This document shows positions 18,901-26,179 of a stretch of DNA of 64,000 nucleotides, in pieces; position 1 is the first letter of the stretch; each line of letters starts with the position of its first letter. The DNA comes from S015-6 sp964384945 (lineage in GTDB: Bacteria > Desulfobacterota > DSWW01). Position numbers and translations under genes: made by a program. The notes under the pieces are model-generated. The model was given only the letters and a program-made list of their open reading frames with translations. It was not told the DNA's origin and searched no databases. Where the stretch lies: the NCBI GenBank assembly GCA_964384945.1, contig CAYLMK010000019.1, positions 1 to 64,000 on the forward strand. Direction: 5' to 3'.

Positions 18901-19518
18901 GAGGAGGCGGGGCCGGAGGACGTCTCCGGGCCCTTCCGGGCCGAGCCGGAGGAACGCCCGCATCCGGACGACCCGGCCCCGCGCAGCGAGGCCGGGCCCG
19001 GGCTCGGGGCACCGCCCGCAGGCGAGCACGGCGTCGAGTGGGGAACCGTGATCCACCGGCTCCTGGAGATCTCCCTCGCCGAACCGCAGGCGGATCTCCG
19101 GGCGCTTGCCCGCGACCTGCTGGCGGAGCAGGGCCTCGACCCCGGGCTGGCGGAGACGGCCGCCCGGACGGTCGGGCAGGTCGCCTCTTCGTCCGTATGG
19201 CAGCGGGCCCTTGCGAGCGAGCGCCGCCTTGCCGAGGTTCCCTTCGAGATCTTTCTCGAAGGCGAGGGCCCGGCCGGCACTCTGGTGCGCGGCCAGATCG
19301 ATCTCATCTTCAAGGAAGAAGGCGGCTGGGTGCTCGTGGACTACAAGACCGACCGCACGGAGGAGGCAGGCGCCGCGGCCGTGGCCCGAAAGTATGCGCC
19401 CCAGGTGGAGCTTTATGCCCACTGCTGGCAGCGGTCCACCGGAGAGCCCGTGAAAGAGACCCTCCTCTATTTCCTGAGCGCCGACCGGGTGGTCCGGATC
19501 CGCCGGCCAGCCGGTTGA
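15925..19518 (+). CDS. UvrD/RecB-like helicase-nuclease (AddA-like)
   Basis: A 1197-residue superfamily 1A helicase with a C-terminal nuclease. Motifs in order: Walker A AAGTGKT (34-40), TFTRKAAAELRGR (motif Ia), DEFQDTD (Walker B, about 374-380), GDPKQSIYRFRRAD (motif III, about 415), NLHKVKGLEAPVVF (motif V), RYVAATRA (motif VI), and VDYKTDRTEE (about 1136, RecB-family nuclease motif). It should unwind and resect DNA ends together with the upstream AddB-like protein. An unusual Pro/Ala/Ser-rich linker of about 80 residues (near 475-555) splits the helicase domain. The ATG follows GGGGGGAGAG. Two-gene operon. Confidence 0.88.
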   Translation: MTAGKRGKPPEAPDRKERARIVAELDRNMLVEAAAGTGKTTSMLARMTALIATGRCEAVRTLAAVTFTRKAAAELRGRFQVALEKEARAAAPGRERQRLEQALASLEQCFIGTIHSFCGRLLRERPVEAGVNLEFEELDEEADRRLRKEAWDSYTARVLAHDTRGVIAELDCVGLRLSDLEAAFERFADYPDVEDWPVRPEAESGLPAAAKEIESEVRAYVEHMERLAPRLPEDAGNDKLIPRYKRLPRVVSHYDDLLHLPSLMEVLEMFDGDGKIVQKVWKSEGRFAGEDAVAEGERWKDFRQRVAAPALRAWRELRYGPVLRVLRQARDVYDRLREERGRLNFQDLLMKAAGLLRDKPHVRRYFQDRFRFILVDEFQDTDPIQAEVMFLLTAADPEETDWRRCRPRPGSLFVVGDPKQSIYRFRRADIVTYNEVKEIIRQEGAGGKEGEGAVVQLSANFRTSGNLIDWVNGVFAPLPEQAVAPPPPRTSGRKSARAASQACLPPPGHGPGSAAGDPDPSAPITRFPSVSSEASPAYVPLAKGRTDGNRGTLSGVYVIRIPEEYRNKQAVIEYEADRIARTIRQALDTGATVSRTRQQILDGVPERVSPADFMIVTRTTFSLSAYARRLEACGVPHRVTGGSALNEVGELSLLCRCLEAAVHPDNPVALVAALRSALFGVSDAVLYAFRRAGGVFSHRAKIPGSLDGAAAGILDDAFTRLRRYEEWLGRLPALAAVEKIFSDLGLMVLAGLGPGGDVRAGSLGKAVELLRAAQQEMWTTAQLVEYLGRLVDREERYDGISARSEERPEVRIMNLHKVKGLEAPVVFLAEPAGEADHPVALHVDRSGPRILGYSAIPGKKRGDYAPARCLAHPPDWDLYEQRERRFLAAEALRLRYVAATRAGSALVVSQRQRGNKASGWKYFAEHLALAPELPDPEPLAESVPGGRVPGSLPEAEAREALEAIPIRLGHAAQPSSRVVGAKEFALRGPRQAEEAGPEDVSGPFRAEPEERPHPDDPAPRSEAGPGLGAPPAGEHGVEWGTVIHRLLEISLAEPQADLRALARDLLAEQGLDPGLAETAARTVGQVASSSVWQRALASERRLAEVPFEIFLEGEGPAGTLVRGQIDLIFKEEGGWVLVDYKTDRTEEAGAAAVARKYAPQVELYAHCWQRSTGEPVKETLLYFLSADRVVRIRRPAG

Positions 19519-19678
19519 GCACTTCGAGGCCGATTCGGAAGCGACAGGAACGCGGCACGCCCCTGCATGCCGTCGTTGCGGCGCTCGCCGGATCGGAGTC
19601 CGGTGCGCGTGCCGGGATCCGGTCGGATTCCTCTGGATTTCCGGTTGCGCTTCGCTGGCCCGGAACGATGACACACGA

Positions 19679-20077
19679 TCAGAGGGGTGTTCCCGACCTC
19701 CCCGCGGTCGACTTGGTCTGCCCGTAGACCCAGACCGTCTGGTCCTTGAGTCTGCCGCCGAACCCTGAGCCGCCGGCGGTCAGACGCGCCCATTCTTCCC
19801 GTGTGTATACCAGGACATCCGCGGCTACGGGCAGACTGGACGTATCAAACTCTATGGCCCTCTTCTCAAACGGATGGGCCGACTCCCGGACAATGATGAC
19901 GGCATCGAGGTCACTGCCGACGCCCCATGTTCGCGTGGCATAAGAGCCGAAGTAGCCGATCGCCGAGATCTTCGGATCCTCCCTTCCCGTCCGCTCGGCC
20001 CAAAAACGGAACGCGGAGGTAACCGTGGCCTCATCAGGCCATTTGAACACGACAGAATTCAAGGATCTCACGGGCAT
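19679..20077 (-). CDS. MNT-type nucleotidyltransferase antitoxin
   Basis: A 132-residue minimal nucleotidyltransferase. The signature GS-x10-DxD is intact: Gly44-Ser45 and Asp56/Asp58 (GSYATRTWGVGSDLD). Such proteins pair with HEPN toxins (MntA/HepT type) and inactivate them by adding AMP to the toxin. It overlaps the 3' end of the HEPN gene by about 44 bases from the ATG at 20077; a GTG at 20050 would shorten the overlap to 17. The overlap and order (HEPN first) suggest coupled expression. Confidence 0.8.
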   Translation of the reverse strand: MPVRSLNSVVFKWPDEATVTSAFRFWAERTGREDPKISAIGYFGSYATRTWGVGSDLDAVIIVRESAHPFEKRAIEFDTSSLPVAADVLVYTREEWARLTAGGSGFGGRLKDQTVWVYGQTKSTAGRSGTPL

Positions 20078-20423
20078 AGGTTATGGCCTCGGTGCTCTGC
20101 AGCTTCCCATAGTGCTCGTACGGCGCCCCCTCGGGGTGTCCGTTTGCGTAACGCGTCGGAACGTAGAAGTTGTCGAGAACCTTCGCTTTCTCCTCCAGTT
20201 CATCCGGCGCCTTCGCCTGCTTGGGCAACTCCCGGATCAGCCGTGCGACCGAATGGCCCCAAGCCTCCTGCCCGCAGTGCAGGTGCAGGGCCTTGACCGC
20301 CTTTTCAGCCGCCTGTTGCGCAGCAAAACAGGCCCACTCGTGCCGGCCGGCCCCTTGGGAGTCGACGGCCTGATCGAGGTCTCTCCGCGCCTGCTTCATC
20401 CAGTCCTCTGAGCGATTGGGCAT
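20034..20423 (-). CDS. HEPN-domain toxin, HepT-like
   Basis: A 129-residue helical HEPN protein. The R-x4-H motif of HEPN RNases is visible as RYANGH (Arg91 to His96), followed by PYEHYGK. The N-terminal part DWMKQARRDLDQA and the AAQQAAEKAVKALHL helix match the family. I chose the ATG at 20423 (MPNRSEDW) because upstream codons are not conserved in character. With the overlapping MNT gene it forms a HEPN-MNT toxin-antitoxin module, used for phage defence or stabilisation of DNA in other bacteria (family knowledge). Confidence 0.82.
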   Translation of the reverse strand: MPNRSEDWMKQARRDLDQAVDSQGAGRHEWACFAAQQAAEKAVKALHLHCGQEAWGHSVARLIRELPKQAKAPDELEEKAKVLDNFYVPTRYANGHPEGAPYEHYGKLQSTEAITYAREILEFCRVQMA

Positions 20424-20556
20424 TTGCCGGCACCTCCGAAAACGATGGAAGAGCCCTCTCCTTCCTTGATCCTTGCTCACAAGCAATATAGGCTGGTTCA
20501 CCGAGGCCGGTCAAGAATGTTAACGAGCCTCGAAACCCACGTGGAGGACCTCCGGT

Positions 20557-20955
20557 ATGCAGGGAAAGAAGCCAAGACAAGCCGTCTCAACACAGGCAGC
20601 GCCGCCCGCGATCGGGCCCTACTCGCAGGGGATCGTGTGCGGCAGCCTGCTCTTCATTTCCGGTCAGTTGCCGATCGACCCTTCTTCCGGAGAAATGGTC
20701 TCCGGGAGCATCCGAGAGAAGACCCGCCGGGCGCTCGAGAATGTACGGGCGATCGCCGAGGCGGCGGGCGCGCGGCTTGAAGACGCCGTCAAGACGACCG
20801 TGTTCCTGAAAGATATGAAGGACTTCGCCGCGATGAACGCCGTCTATGCGGAGTTCTTCCCCGGCACGCCCCCGGCCCGGGCCGCCATCCAGGTCGCGGC
20901 CCTGCCCAAGGATGCGGACGTCGAGATCGAGGCCGTGGTCCATCTGCCTGCGTAG
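20557..20955 (+). CDS. RidA family protein (2-iminobutanoate/2-iminopropanoate deaminase)
   Basis: A 132-residue RidA/YjgF/UK114 protein. RidA hydrolyses reactive enamine/imine intermediates released by PLP enzymes. The family core is present: AIGPYSQG (18-25), FISGQLPIDP (33-42) and the substrate-binding Arg108 in PPARAAIQVAALPKDADVEIEA. Length and start are typical, with GGAGG upstream. It is divergent from the HEPN/MNT module and probably a single-gene unit. Confidence 0.92.
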   Translation: MQGKKPRQAVSTQAAPPAIGPYSQGIVCGSLLFISGQLPIDPSSGEMVSGSIREKTRRALENVRAIAEAAGARLEDAVKTTVFLKDMKDFAAMNAVYAEFFPGTPPARAAIQVAALPKDADVEIEAVVHLPA

Positions 20956-21472
20956 ACAGGCTCGGCATGACAAGCCTTGCAGATCTCGGCAGATCACTTG
21001 CCGGGGGGCGCGAGACCCCCCGGCCGGCCCGGATGCAGGGAGAGCGCGGGTGGCGGAGAAGACCCTCATCGGAGGCGTGGCGGTCTTCACCCGGCCGGAA
21101 ACAGGACGGGTGACTCCCTGAGGAAGCTCCTGCCCATGCGCGGCATCTCCTTCTTCTGCCGCGACGGCTCCGTGCACCCGCCGGGGCCTTGCCCTTGTCT
21201 GCCTTGCTCCAGCCGTGCACGATATCTGGCATGTTTCTCGTCTTTACAAACCATTTCGTCTTCTTTAATCTGTTCACGTCCGAAACAGAATTCCTGGTAT
21301 TTTCGGGAAGGCAAAGAATTAATAGATCCCTGGTGGAGGGGAGGCGGCGGCCCGCCCGGGGAGTGGATCCCTGGGTGCCCGTCCTCCCGCTGTGATATCC
21401 TGATGGCGGCCCCGGCGGTGGGAACAGGCGCGATCCCCGGAGGCCCGGAAACGATCCGGTCAAGGGGGTGCC
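20956..21472. other. Intergenic region, no gene recognised
   Basis: About 500 bases. The stretch 21220-21320 is clearly more AT-rich than its surroundings and could hold the promoter of the following lipoprotein gene, or be a scar of acquired DNA. Open frames exist on the minus strand, but their amino-acid composition is not protein-like. Confidence 0.4.
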
Positions 21473-23941
21473 GTGAAGCCAAGTCGCGCCATCGTTCCAG
21501 CCCTCGTCTCTGCACTGCTGTTCTCGTGCTCCGAAGGCGTTTCGACCCGGGTAGGTCCTGCCGGCGGCGAACCCGGCCTGGCCGAACGCCGCGTGGTCCT
21601 CCAGTTCGGTCCGGAGCTGGCGCCCGCCCTGTGCGACCGCGTGACGAGCCACGTGGCGCGGGTTGCCGGGGAGGGCGTTTCCGTGCACGAGGCCGGGGAG
21701 GATCTCGCGGCCCTGGGGCCGGGCTTTCTCGTACTGGCCTTCGGAGACACGGCAACCACCCGCCGACTGATCCCCGAAACGGAACGCGCGTCCCTGGACT
21801 CCGAGGCATTCATCGTCCGCTCGGGCACGAGCGGCGGCACCCGGATCCTGGCGGCGGACGGCCAGCCCGGCCCGCCCTCGACGGACTCCGGCAACCGGGG
21901 GCTCGCCTTTGGAACTTACGCGCTGCTCGAGGAACTCGGGCTTTCCTTCCTCCATCCGCTGGAACCGGTCCTGCCGCCTGCCTTGGTCGATCCCGGGGCG
22001 GTGAACCGGGTCGAGGGGCCTTACTGGCCTGTGCGGGGCATCCACCTGCACACCATGCATCCCACGGAACTGACCCTCCTCCTGCAGGGCTGGGGACCCG
22101 AGGGTCCCGAGGACGAGGCTGGCTGGCGCGCCCTGTTGCCCGAGTGGGATGACTACCTCGAGTGGCTCCTGGCCAACCGACAGAACCGGGTGGAGTGGGT
22201 CCTCCTCTGGGCTTCGTCGTGGAAGGACTTCGCCGAGAGCGCTGTACGCCTGGAGCGCTTGCACCACCTCGTGGAACGGGCCGAGGCCTTCGGCCTCCTC
22301 GCGGGCGCGAACGTGCCCATCGCCCTGGTGCAGCAGCACGCCTTTCATCTCGTGCGGAGCACCGGCAGCCTGGAGGAGGAGGTCGCGCAGATCCGCGCGT
22401 GGCTGGACTGGATCATGTCGGCGGGCTTTCACTTCCTCAAGACAGACCTCGGCACCACGGAATTCAGCTCCGTCGGAGATCTCCGCATGCTCGCCTGGGT
22501 CGACGAGGTCGCCCGTTACCTGGACGAGGTCCACGGGCGGGAGGCCTTCATCGACCTCCACTGCTCCACCGGGCAGGTCGCCGAGCACTTCAGCGACCCG
22601 CGGACCGGGGAACCCCTGAACTACAACTTCCTCCCCTGTTTCGCCGATCCGAGGATGGGGGTAATGCCCCACACGGTGCAGTACTATGCGCTCGATGATC
22701 CGGCTCCGACGTACGGGAACACCGACTTCGGCTACATGCACGATATGTTGCGGTGGGTGGCGGGCTCCCGTTCGACCGTCTGGTTTCCGGAGACGGCCTA
22801 CTGGGTGAGTTACGACGTGGACGTCCCCCTCTTTCTTCCGATCTACGCGGGAAACCGCCTGTACGACCTTCGGTTGCTGGCGGCGGATGAAGCCGCCGGA
22901 CGGATGGGCTCGGGATCCCATGCGGGCAGCCGGATGGACGGCCAAATGGTGTTCTCTAGCGGTTGGGAGTGGGGCTACTGGATGAACGACGTGGTCGCGG
23001 CCCGCGCGGCCTGGGACCCGTTTCCGGGGGAACCCGATGACGAGCGGGCCCTTCGCCGCGCCCTGGCCCCAGTCGTCAGCCCCTTCGGTTCCGCGGCCGG
23101 GGAGGTCGAGGATCTGCTTGTGGAGACCGTGCGGGCGGAGCGCGCCCTCCTCATCGAAGGCAGGGTCGGCGGGGTCCCTCCGGAGGACATCGTGGGCCGG
23201 AACGGCCAGGCTTACCTACAGGGCTATGAACTCTGGGACGATTTCAGCTTCCTGTCGGTTCCCCTGCCGGGTTTCGAACTCACGCCTACCCAGCCGAAAC
23301 GGGTCGCTTTCGCCGAATTGGAGGAGATCGACTACCCGGTGGACCTGGAGCCCCTGCTTGCGGAAATGGAGACTACCCTCTTCGGTCTGGCCCTCCGGTT
23401 CGAGACCCTGGCACCTGAAATCCCGGCTCACGCGAGGCCTCTTTACGACGACCTGCGGGCGGCCTCGATGATCACCGCCTTGCGCGCCAGGCAGGTGCAC
23501 GGACTCTACGACTATGTGCACACGCGGCGCCGACCCGACGACGGAGCGGACCTGGCGGCCGCCCGGCTGCAGGAGGCCCGGGACGCCTTGGACGAGGCGC
23601 GGCTGGTCGTGGACCAGCGGGAGGCATCCTACCGGGTCGCACCGGACCTCGTGGCCGGTTGGCGCAGGAATCCGACCGCGTATGACTTCGGATACCTGTG
23701 GACCGTGCGGACCCTTTACTATTGGTGGCGGGACGAGGGTAGGGCCGTCCAGGGGGTCCGGACGCCCTGCTACCTCAATATCATCGACATGCTGGACGTG
23801 GGGTTCGGGGACGAGAACCTGATGGCCCTCGGCCGCTGTCTTTACGACCTCGGGAAGCGGTTCCCCCCTCTGGCGGAGATCACGGACTGCCTGGCAGACC
23901 CCGAGACCGAGCCCGAGATGCCTCCCCCGGGGATCCGGTAA
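21473..23941 (+). CDS. Large lipoprotein, glycosidase-like
   Basis: An 822-residue exported lipoprotein: the signal ends in LLFSC, so Cys19 is the lipidation site. The first 150 residues resemble the small alpha/beta domain found before the catalytic barrel of GH67/GH20-type enzymes and related uncharacterised glycosidase-like proteins (FGTYALLEELGLSFLHPLEP is typical). The central part (about 180-480) has barrel-like segments rich in Trp, Asp and Glu (YWPVRGIHLHTMH, ETAYWVSYDVDVP). The C-terminal 250 residues are helical. I cannot assign a catalytic pair, so the substrate and even activity are open; a sugar-binding or -cleaving role at the cell surface is likely. The start has no strong Shine-Dalgarno site. 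Confidence 0.65.
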   Translation: MKPSRAIVPALVSALLFSCSEGVSTRVGPAGGEPGLAERRVVLQFGPELAPALCDRVTSHVARVAGEGVSVHEAGEDLAALGPGFLVLAFGDTATTRRLIPETERASLDSEAFIVRSGTSGGTRILAADGQPGPPSTDSGNRGLAFGTYALLEELGLSFLHPLEPVLPPALVDPGAVNRVEGPYWPVRGIHLHTMHPTELTLLLQGWGPEGPEDEAGWRALLPEWDDYLEWLLANRQNRVEWVLLWASSWKDFAESAVRLERLHHLVERAEAFGLLAGANVPIALVQQHAFHLVRSTGSLEEEVAQIRAWLDWIMSAGFHFLKTDLGTTEFSSVGDLRMLAWVDEVARYLDEVHGREAFIDLHCSTGQVAEHFSDPRTGEPLNYNFLPCFADPRMGVMPHTVQYYALDDPAPTYGNTDFGYMHDMLRWVAGSRSTVWFPETAYWVSYDVDVPLFLPIYAGNRLYDLRLLAADEAAGRMGSGSHAGSRMDGQMVFSSGWEWGYWMNDVVAARAAWDPFPGEPDDERALRRALAPVVSPFGSAAGEVEDLLVETVRAERALLIEGRVGGVPPEDIVGRNGQAYLQGYELWDDFSFLSVPLPGFELTPTQPKRVAFAELEEIDYPVDLEPLLAEMETTLFGLALRFETLAPEIPAHARPLYDDLRAASMITALRARQVHGLYDYVHTRRRPDDGADLAAARLQEARDALDEARLVVDQREASYRVAPDLVAGWRRNPTAYDFGYLWTVRTLYYWWRDEGRAVQGVRTPCYLNIIDMLDVGFGDENLMALGRCLYDLGKRFPPLAEITDCLADPETEPEMPPPGIR

Positions 23942-24231
23942 CCCGCCGGCGCGTCTCTTCGATGACCTTGCGAAACGGCAAGTGAAGCTGCTCGAAGACC
24001 TCCCTGTGCCTGTCCTCCGGCGCGGCCGGATACTTGGCTGCCAAGAAATCAACGGAGAAGCCCGTATTTATATACATCCAGGGCAAAATACCTCTTCGTT
24101 TCGAGCAGGGGGTATGTCCTTCCGAACACCTCCTCATTCAGCCTGGAGGCGTATCTGTCGCCCCAATACCTGTTGATGGCCACATAGCTGACATCACCCT
24201 TTGCGGGATCCGTGCCGGCCTTGCATGCCAC
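23880..24231 (-). pseudogene. Frameshifted fragment of an unknown gene
   Basis: Two minus-strand frames join into one protein-like sequence. Frame A, 24231 to 24049, reads VSYVAINRYWGDRY...ALDVYKYG and then stops. Frame B, continuing to 23880, reads SVDFLAAKYPAAPEDRHREV and on to FRKVIEETRRR. The shift lies near 24055-24065, where one extra base would restore the frame. Both halves have normal coding composition, unlike shadow frames. The downstream end runs into the convergent lipoprotein gene. It directly follows the barrel gene at 24248 and may be the decayed last gene of the sulfatase operon. I do not recognise the family. Confidence 0.5.
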
Positions 24232-24247
24232 GACCAGGTCCGTGCGC

Positions 24248-25024
24248 TCAATACCGGGTCAAGAAGACCGTGGCCTTGAGGATCCAGTCGCCTTCGCGGT
24301 ATTGTCCCCACGGCACCTCCCCTTTCACCCACGCTCCGATGCGGGGCGAGAACATGCGGCCGATCAGGATCCCGGACTTGCAGCTCGTCTGCTCGTTTCG
24401 CTCCCAGTCAACCTTGGCTTCGGAGTCGACGAGGGCGAACAACCGCCGGGTCAGGCGGTAAACGAGCGTCGGCTGGATGGTGAGAAAGTGCACGTCTTCC
24501 CGATCGCCGTCCCCGGCAAAGGACAGCCAGTCCTGAACTTTCAAGAACGCTAACCCCTTGCGCTTGGGGAGGTACTGTAAGGGGAGGAGGAGCGGTTTGA
24601 CCACCCACTTCCCTGTGCCGAGCAGGTCCCCGGTTGCGGTGGGAAAAGATAAACCCGTCCCGTACGCGACCGTGAACCCCCGCTTCGGCTGCGGGACGAG
24701 CAAGACCTGTGCGTAGAGATCCCCGAGACCGGCCTCGGAGTCCAGGCCCGTGTCCACCGCAGGAAAAGGGAGATCGGCCCGGAAAAGGATCCCTCGGAGG
24801 TGCCCAGGAAGGCCGGTATCGCGCAGGAACAGCCGGTCTGCCCTGAGGATACCGACATTCGTCCAGACATCGTTCAGGAGGTTGTAGTACTCGTTCCGCA
24901 GGCTGACCGCAATGGGTTTCGTGGGATCGGTATCGTCTACAACCTCATCCTGCTCCTGCGCCGCATGGCCTGCGGAAGCCCACAGGACGGCAAGGAAAAG
25001 AACCAGCCATCTGCATCGCGCCAT
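24248..25024 (-). CDS. Outer-membrane beta-barrel protein
   Basis: A 258-residue protein with a signal peptide (1-22, ending GHAA) and alternating beta strands (for example RGFTVAYGTGLSFPTATGDL) ending in an aromatic residue, the usual barrel C-terminus (VFLTRY). Similar in plan to the MetA-pathway (Phenol_MetA_deg, PF13557) channel proteins next to it, but more divergent. Penultimate gene of the operon, 84 bases downstream of another barrel. A transport or channel role is inferred. Confidence 0.72.
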   Translation of the reverse strand: MARCRWLVLFLAVLWASAGHAAQEQDEVVDDTDPTKPIAVSLRNEYYNLLNDVWTNVGILRADRLFLRDTGLPGHLRGILFRADLPFPAVDTGLDSEAGLGDLYAQVLLVPQPKRGFTVAYGTGLSFPTATGDLLGTGKWVVKPLLLPLQYLPKRKGLAFLKVQDWLSFAGDGDREDVHFLTIQPTLVYRLTRRLFALVDSEAKVDWERNEQTSCKSGILIGRMFSPRIGAWVKGEVPWGQYREGDWILKATVFLTRY

Positions 25025-25108
25025 GGATTTCCATCTCCCGTTTCGGTGGGGCCTCCCTGTTTCGTTTTCTGTTGCTTCTGGAGGGAAGTCGAGTGCCGGA
25101 TGCGCTGG

Positions 25109-26128
25109 TCATTCCTCGCTTTTCAGCCGCTTCTGTCCCTCGACGATCTTGTGCCAGCCGTACGTGAACGAGAGACGAAAGCCGTCCATCTGGACATCAT
25201 CGGGGTCACTGTCGTTGACGGTCGCTATGTAGCCGCCGGTGAGGGAGATGTTGTCGTTGATCTGGTAGCCGAGTGTGAAACCGACGCCCACGTTGCTCAC
25301 CGAATCGCCGTCGGCACCATCAACGCTCGACTTACCGCCGCCCATGTAGGTCGTGTCGAGGGAACCCCAAAAGTGTTCCGTGAAGTCGCGGGTCAGATGC
25401 GCTTCCACTTGGAACATGGGATCCGTGCTCAACGTGTGGCCCACGTAATCGTCGTTATCACTGAAGAACCAGACAGAGGGAAGCGCCTCCAGGGTGGTAC
25501 GCCGACCTGGCACCCACGGGCCGATCTGGCAGACGATCGGCGCGCCCACCCGGCCATACCAGCGGTTCTGGCCGAGGTTCAGCGCTTGGTCGCTGTCGTA
25601 CTCGCCGATCGGGAACGCCACATCCACGATCAGGTCGAGCGAGAGCTTCGGTTCGTAACGCAAAAGGTCGGGGATGCTCCTGAGGGCCTTGGGGCCGAGG
25701 AGGTTGATGCCGACCTCCAGCATCGGGTCGCCGAACCCGTTGGCGGACTGATCGTAGGTCTGGCCTGCGACGCTGACCTTGCCGGAAATCCGGCCCACCG
25801 GCTCAAGGATCGCCACGGTGAGGGTGCGGTCGAACAACGGCAGCATTTTCGCATAACCAACCACGGCCACGTTGGCCTCGACGTCGGCATCGGCCGCGGC
25901 GACATGCGCCGGGTCGAGGGGATTGGCATTGCCGCTCAATGATTGGAAGATCACCGGCACTGCATTTGCGCCGGCGAGGCTTTTCCAATAGAAGCGCGGT
26001 GGAATCTGCGCGAGTGCGAACGTCGGCCAGATGATCGCCAGAGCGACGATTGCGCCGACGAGGCGGCGCGAGCGCGCAGCGGGTGGTAAGTGACCCCTCT
26101 CGCGGATTCGTTTGGTTTCATCTTTCAT
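25109..26128 (-). CDS. Phenol_MetA_deg-type outer-membrane channel
   Basis: A 339-residue exported protein of the MetA-pathway of phenol degradation family (PF13557). It has a long N-region, a hydrophobic signal helix (LVGAIVALAIIWPTFALA, about 24-41), then barrel strands such as TLTVAILEPVGRISGKVSV and FTLGYQINDNISLTGGY. The motif of a short conserved glycine-aspartate turn (SANGFGDPMLEVGINLLGP) is typical of the family. AAGGAGC precedes the ATG. It sits directly downstream of two sulfatase genes and likely lets a small aromatic or sulfated compound cross the outer membrane (inference). Confidence 0.8.
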   Translation of the reverse strand: MKDETKRIRERGHLPPAARSRRLVGAIVALAIIWPTFALAQIPPRFYWKSLAGANAVPVIFQSLSGNANPLDPAHVAAADADVEANVAVVGYAKMLPLFDRTLTVAILEPVGRISGKVSVAGQTYDQSANGFGDPMLEVGINLLGPKALRSIPDLLRYEPKLSLDLIVDVAFPIGEYDSDQALNLGQNRWYGRVGAPIVCQIGPWVPGRRTTLEALPSVWFFSDNDDYVGHTLSTDPMFQVEAHLTRDFTEHFWGSLDTTYMGGGKSSVDGADGDSVSNVGVGFTLGYQINDNISLTGGYIATVNDSDPDDVQMDGFRLSFTYGWHKIVEGQKRLKSEE

Positions 26129-26179
26129 GGGATTGGTTGCTCCTTGAATTGAATTCAGTCTTGGATTTGGGCGCGATCC

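Noticed and set aside
20977..21300. Minus-strand frame with Lys/Arg-rich sequence upstream of the large lipoprotein
   Set aside because: No start with a ribosome site, skewed composition and no family resemblance; treated as non-coding.
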